From Desulfobulbaceae bacterium UBA2213 (GTDB lineage: Bacteria > Desulfobacterota > Desulfobulbia > Desulfobulbales > Desulfocapsaceae): a DNA stretch of 9,349 nucleotides. The notes under the pieces were generated by a model that saw only the letters and a program-made list of their open reading frames with translations, was not told the origin of the DNA and searched no databases. The stretch lies in the NCBI GenBank assembly GCA_002327225.1, contig DCUN01000209.1, forward strand, positions 1-9,349. The letters are read 5' to 3'. Numbering within the stretch: position 1 is the first letter of the stretch; the number at the start of each line of letters is the position of its first letter. The position numbers were made by a program, and so were the translations under genes. Below are positions 6,245-9,349 of the stretch, one piece after another.

Positions 6245-7070
6245 GCTCCCTGAGGTCGAGGTCATCTGCCGGGGCCTGCGCCCGCACCTGACCCATCGCA
6301 CCATCACCGCTATCCGCGGCAGCGGCAAGTCCCTGCGTTACCAAGTTCCCCATGTTGCCATGAACGAACTGCTCTGCGGCCAGACCATCCGCTCGGTGAG
6401 GCGACGGGCCAAATACCTGCTGATTGCAACCGAAGCGGAAACACTCATGATCATCCATCTGGGGATGACCGGCAACCTTGGCATTTTCCCCTATGAAGCC
6501 CCGCTCAAAGTCCATGATCATGTCCGCTGGCAACTGGACAATGACCTTGAGCTGCGTCTCAACGACACCAGGCGTTTTGGCGCGGTATGGCTGCTCTCCC
6601 CGGAGAAGGCACGAGACCTGGAAAGCGGGTTTTTCGCAGGCACCGGCCCGGAACCCTTCAGCCGGCGTTGTACCCCTGCCCACTTCATGGCCCTGGCCAA
6701 AAAGAGACGCCAGCCGGTCAAGACCTTTCTCATGGACAGCAAGGTGGTAGCAGGCATCGGCAATATCTACGCCAGTGAGATCCTGATGGCCGCCGGCATC
6801 CACCCCCTGCGCCAGTCCAGCTCCCTGGAGGAAGACGACTGGCAGCGCCTCATCCCGCTCATGCGCCGGATCCTGACCCTGGCCATTGAATGCGGCGGTT
6901 CAACCATCAGTGACTTTATCAATGCCAGCGGCGAGAGCGGCTACTTTCAGATGAACTTCAAGGTCTATGGCAGGAAAGGTCAAGCCTGCCGCCAGTGCGG
7001 AACATTGATAGAAAAAATGCAGATAAACGGCAGAGCAAGCTATTTCTGTCCCAGCTGCCAGGAAGGATGA
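6237..7070 (+). CDS. mutM: Formamidopyrimidine-DNA glycosylase (Fpg/MutM)
   Basis: This is a bifunctional base-excision repair enzyme that removes 8-oxoguanine and formamidopyrimidines and cleaves the abasic site. It has 277 residues, close to the family's usual 270-275. The start MPELPEVEV exposes catalytic Pro2 and Glu3 after Met removal. Other hallmarks are RRRAKY with Lys59, HLGMTGNL (74-81), DTRRFGAVW (110-118), the DNA-binding VAGIGNIYASEIL (171-183), GGSTISDF (220-227) and VYGRKGQ (243-249). The C-terminal zinc finger has C251, C254, C271 and C274, with the NGRASYFCPSCQ ending. ATG 6237 has a strong GGAGGTGA Shine-Dalgarno lying within the end of the phosphopantetheinyl transferase gene; the frame's open extension back to 6003 is a shadow in that gene. 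No obvious factor-independent terminator follows. Confidence 0.97.
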   Translation: MPELPEVEVICRGLRPHLTHRTITAIRGSGKSLRYQVPHVAMNELLCGQTIRSVRRRAKYLLIATEAETLMIIHLGMTGNLGIFPYEAPLKVHDHVRWQLDNDLELRLNDTRRFGAVWLLSPEKARDLESGFFAGTGPEPFSRRCTPAHFMALAKKRRQPVKTFLMDSKVVAGIGNIYASEILMAAGIHPLRQSSSLEEDDWQRLIPLMRRILTLAIECGGSTISDFINASGESGYFQMNFKVYGRKGQACRQCGTLIEKMQINGRASYFCPSCQEG

Positions 7071-7127
7071 GGGAGAGCATGTTGCAAAATGATAATTTAA
7101 GTCCAACAACTGTCAACCGCGCGCAGG

Positions 7128-7187
7128 CGGGAATCCACACCCTGCCGAATGTACGAAAATGGATTCCCGATAAAAGAACTCGGGAAT
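7128..7187. repeat. Intergenic inverted-repeat element with two competing hairpins
   Basis: CGGGAATCCA (7128-7137) is the exact reverse complement of TGGATTCCCG (7160-7169), with a 22-nt loop. The second arm also overlaps ATTCCCGA (7163-7170), which pairs exactly with TCGGGAAT (7180-7187) across a 9-nt loop. The two hairpins are mutually exclusive. The GCGCAGGCGGGAATCCA arm resembles short dispersed repeats of many proteobacterial genomes (compare the ATTCCC-N-GGGAAT core of Neisseria dRS3). It lies between the mutM stop and the marR stop and could also act as a convergent terminator, although no U-run follows either arm. Confidence 0.65.
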
Positions 7188-7229
7188 GAATATCTTGGCC
7201 AGTTTGTAAGAGCCTCACTCTGTGCCACC

Positions 7230-7658
7230 TCACATCTGGCTGACAATCTTTTCCAGGAGAACAGTGAACATCTCCTGCTCATGGCTCGACAGGGGGGCGG
7301 TGATCTCTTCGGTGAGCCGCAGATGGTACTGGTGGTGCTGATCAAAGAGCTTCCCCCCTGCTGCCGTCAGCTCCACCAGCCAAGATCTCCGATCCGTTGC
7401 ATGGGGTGTTCTTTTGAGCAGTCCCTGCTCTTCCAGCCGGTCAACCATAACAGTGAGGGTGCCGGTGGTCACCCCCATTTTCCCGGCCAGTTCCTTCATC
7501 CGCAGCGAAACACCATGACCGACGATCTCAATGGCATGCATCTGGGCCGTGGAAAGCCCTGAACTCTTCACCACATCCTGTTCCCAGGAGGATATCTTCT
7601 CATAAAATTCAACAAGCTGATGAGACAGTCTGCTGATATCGTTTACTTGACCAGACAT
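7230..7658 (-). CDS. MarR family transcriptional regulator, possibly metal-sensing
   Basis: The product has 142 residues, typical for MarR. Helix 1-2 dimerisation region is followed by the winged helix-turn-helix: SLRMKELAGKMGVTTGTLTVMVDRLEEQGLL is about 51-81, with the recognition helix near 64-76. The wing contains DRR (89-91) and ends in VELT. Helix 5 carries FDQHHQYH with H108, H109 and H112, and H41 lies in TAQMHAIEIV. By my alignment H41, H108 and H112 correspond to zinc ligands H42, H108 and H112 of Streptococcus AdcR, so a metal-sensing role is possible. The start ATG 7658 has GAGGGTGA just upstream and overlaps the end of the efflux pump gene by 16 bp, indicating one operon. It probably represses its own operon through the palindrome at 8619-8659; this is inference. 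Confidence 0.9.
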   Translation of the reverse strand: MSGQVNDISRLSHQLVEFYEKISSWEQDVVKSSGLSTAQMHAIEIVGHGVSLRMKELAGKMGVTTGTLTVMVDRLEEQGLLKRTPHATDRRSWLVELTAAGGKLFDQHHQYHLRLTEEITAPLSSHEQEMFTVLLEKIVSQM

Positions 7659-8548
7659 GACTCACCCTCGCAGACATTCAGCTCAATGGTCAGGTGTGAA
7701 ATATCCTTGAAATCGCGTAGCAATCCCTTGTAATATTCCATCTTCTGCGGCTGATGGGTGACGATGGAGATGATAGCCGCGTAATCCGCCGGCCCCACCC
7801 TCCAGACATGCATGTCGGCCACCCGATTGTCCAGTTCCGCCTCAATTTTATCCTTGATGGCATCCAGATCCCGGGACTCGATGGAGCCATCGAGGAGGAC
7901 AAATCCCGTTTCCCGCAGCAACCCATAGGCCCAGTGCCCAATCACCGCCGCGCCGACGATTCCGATCACGGGATCAAGCCAGTTCCAACCGAGATATTTA
8001 CCGAGAATCAGGGCCCCAATGGCCAGGACAGACGTCAGGGCATCGGCCAGGACATGCAGATAGGCCGCCTTGAGATTATGATCATGATGGCCATGATGAT
8101 CGCGAAGGAGAAAGGCGCTGACGATATTGACCGCAAGCCCCAGGGCAGCCACAACCAGGGCCTCATTGAAATGAATTGGCTGCGGGGCCACCAGCCGCTG
8201 ACCCGACTCAATGAGCATGACCAGAGAGACCATAATCAGGGCAATGGCACTGGCAAAGCCTCCGAGCACGCTGACCTTGCCGGTGCCAAAGGCAAAGTCC
8301 CTGCTGCGGGCATGTTTCTTTGCATAGCGATAGGCAAAGATCGTGATCATGAAGGCGGCTACATGGGTTCCCATATGCCAACCATCGGCCAGCAGGGCCA
8401 TTGAGCCATAGAGCAGGCCTGCCGCCACCTCAAAAACCATGGTGGCGGCAGTCAGGATAAGCACCTGTATGGTCCGCCTCTCTCCATGCTCCTGAATGAC
8501 CGTAAAATCATGCTGGTGCTGCCAGCGCTCCATTGAATGAATATGCAT
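7643..8548 (-). CDS. dmeF: Cation diffusion facilitator, DmeF-like Co/Ni(/Zn) efflux transporter
   Basis: This is a proton-driven inner-membrane exporter of divalent metals. It has 301 residues from ATG 8548, preceded by GAGAGG at 6 nt; a TTG at 8554 touches the Shine-Dalgarno and is unlikely. About six membrane segments are visible. Numbering from the TTG frame (subtract 2 for the ATG form), TM2 holds D57xxH60 in LADGWHMGTH and TM5 holds H167xxxD171 in YLHVLADALTS, together the metal site of the family. A short His-rich loop DHHGHHDH (152-159) precedes TM5. The C-terminal cytoplasmic domain contains ADMHVWRVGP and HLTIELNVCEGESC. The HNLKAAYLHVLADALTSVLAI and GSMALLADGWHMGTH stretches fit the DmeF subgroup, but metal preference cannot be fixed from sequence. 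The gene is followed by the overlapping MarR regulator. Confidence 0.88.
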   Translation of the reverse strand: MHIHSMERWQHQHDFTVIQEHGERRTIQVLILTAATMVFEVAAGLLYGSMALLADGWHMGTHVAAFMITIFAYRYAKKHARSRDFAFGTGKVSVLGGFASAIALIMVSLVMLIESGQRLVAPQPIHFNEALVVAALGLAVNIVSAFLLRDHHGHHDHNLKAAYLHVLADALTSVLAIGALILGKYLGWNWLDPVIGIVGAAVIGHWAYGLLRETGFVLLDGSIESRDLDAIKDKIEAELDNRVADMHVWRVGPADYAAIISIVTHQPQKMEYYKGLLRDFKDISHLTIELNVCEGESCLVK

Positions 8549-8607
8549 CTGCAACCTCTCTGAACCAAGATGTTTATCTTACATGACCTTCTTTACGAAA
8601 AAAAATC

Positions 8608-8636
8608 ACGATACACCCATATTGTTTGATTGTCAA
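8608..8636 (-). promoter_or_regulatory. Sigma70-type promoter for the dmeF-marR operon
   Basis: On the minus strand, a consensus TTGACA (8636-8631) is followed after exactly 17 nt by TATCGT (8613-8608, 4 of 6 matches). Transcription would start near 8601, giving a leader of roughly 50 nt before ATG 8548. The -35 box and spacer lie inside the 8619-8659 palindrome, so a bound dimer would block RNA polymerase. Confidence 0.65.
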
Positions 8637-8659
8637 GATACACTACAATCAAACAATAT
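8619..8659. promoter_or_regulatory. Perfect 15-bp inverted repeat, probable regulator operator
   Basis: ATATTGTTTGATTGT (8619-8633) is the exact reverse complement of ACAATCAAACAATAT (8645-8659), separated by 11 bp. A nested 11-bp palindrome TTGATTGTCAA (8626-8636) coincides with the TTGACA -35 box. No U-run follows on either strand, so a terminator is unlikely. The symmetry and the overlap with the efflux operon promoter make it the best candidate binding site for the MarR-family protein encoded at 7230-7658. Confidence 0.7.
8622..8649 (+). promoter_or_regulatory. Possible divergent plus-strand promoter within the palindrome
   Basis: TTGTTT (8622-8627) is followed after 16 nt by TACAAT (8644-8649), a 5 of 6 match to the -10 consensus. 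If real it would place a second promoter for the murI side under the same operator. The -35 match is poor (3 of 6), and the better-spaced promoter at 8708-8736 could suffice. Confidence 0.25.
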
Positions 8660-8707
8660 CACCCGGCATGACTACTCAAATCAAAGCTATCTTTAAAGGC
8701 ATCAACA

Positions 8708-8736
8708 TTGTTGTTTCTTGCTGTTTCTGGTATAAA
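8708..8736 (+). promoter_or_regulatory. Probable promoter for murI
   Basis: TTGTTG (8708-8713) is followed after 17 nt by TATAAA (8731-8736, 5 of 6 matches), with transcription starting near 8743 and a leader of about 60 nt. A 13-bp palindrome AGAAAAGTTTTCT (8737-8749) directly follows the -10 box and could be an operator or chance in AT-rich sequence. Confidence 0.45.
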
Positions 8737-8804
8737 AGAAAAGTTTTCTCATAATACCTTTTTCCCTCTTCTTCATCTTTTGCCCAGGCACAAAATTACT
8801 CCCC

Positions 8805-9349
<545 letters not shown>

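Noticed and set aside
5855..6328. A 157-codon minus-strand frame with HPWRQRH repeats across the PPTase end
   Set aside because: Its length is explained by the stop-free repeat unit; the plus strand encodes the conserved enzyme C-terminus and mutM start. No Shine-Dalgarno or family match was seen.
6210..6803. A 197-codon antisense frame over mutM
   Set aside because: It mirrors the strongly conserved mutM coding strand and has no motif of its own.
7754..8404. A 216-codon plus-strand frame opposite the efflux pump gene
   Set aside because: It is antisense to a membrane protein with intact metal-site motifs; no start signal or recognisable domain.
8619..8659. Rho-independent terminator
   Set aside because: The stem is AT-rich and no U-run follows it on either strand; the overlap with a consensus promoter fits an operator better.

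Overview
The window looks like a chromosomal segment of a Gram-negative bacterium of moderate to high GC, most likely a Desulfobacterota (deltaproteobacterial) relative of the Desulfobulbales. This is inferred from gene content and order (UPF0280 protein, the TIGR04282/TIGR04283 glycosyltransferase pair, CvpA, Sfp-type phosphopantetheinyl transferase next to mutM), not from a database match. No rRNA, tRNA, CRISPR array, complete insertion sequence or replication origin is visible.

Layout. (1) Bases 1-3207 are a minus-strand cluster, read right to left. It runs UPF0280 protein, ManB/CpsG-type phosphomannomutase, a small Cys-cluster protein, a remnant of a DNA methyltransferase N-terminus, a remnant of a GHKL-type ATPase C-terminus, and a STAS-like (DUF4325) protein that leaves the window. 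The left 600 bases look like the scar of an accessory locus: two unrelated gene ends are joined in different frames near 484-496. (2) Bases 3251-4541, plus strand, hold two overlapping glycosyltransferases of the TIGR04282 and TIGR04283 types. (3) Bases 4524-5171, minus strand, hold a CvpA-like membrane protein whose tail overlaps the glycosyltransferase end by 18 bp. (4) Bases 5291-7070, plus strand, hold a 4'-phosphopantetheinyl transferase carrying an in-frame tandem repeat, followed with an 8-bp overlap by formamidopyrimidine-DNA glycosylase (mutM). (5) Bases 7128-7187 are an intergenic inverted-repeat element. (6) Bases 7230-8548, minus strand, form a two-gene metal-efflux operon: a DmeF-like cation diffusion facilitator, then an overlapping MarR-family regulator. 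(7) Bases 8549-8804 are an AT-rich control region with a perfect 15-bp inverted repeat laid over a strong minus-strand promoter. (8) From 8805 the plus strand carries glutamate racemase (murI), cut by the window end.

How the parts work together. Most genes are housekeeping: sugar-nucleotide supply, carrier-protein activation, DNA repair and peptidoglycan precursor synthesis. The most coherent regulatory module is the efflux pump with its MarR regulator and palindromic operator-promoter. The regulator has histidines (41, 108, 112) at positions that resemble the zinc ligands of AdcR/ZitR, so a metal-responsive autoregulated efflux circuit is a testable reading. The other unusual structures are the broken methyltransferase/ATPase junction, the 54-bp in-frame repeat inside the phosphopantetheinyl transferase, and the inverted-repeat element after mutM.
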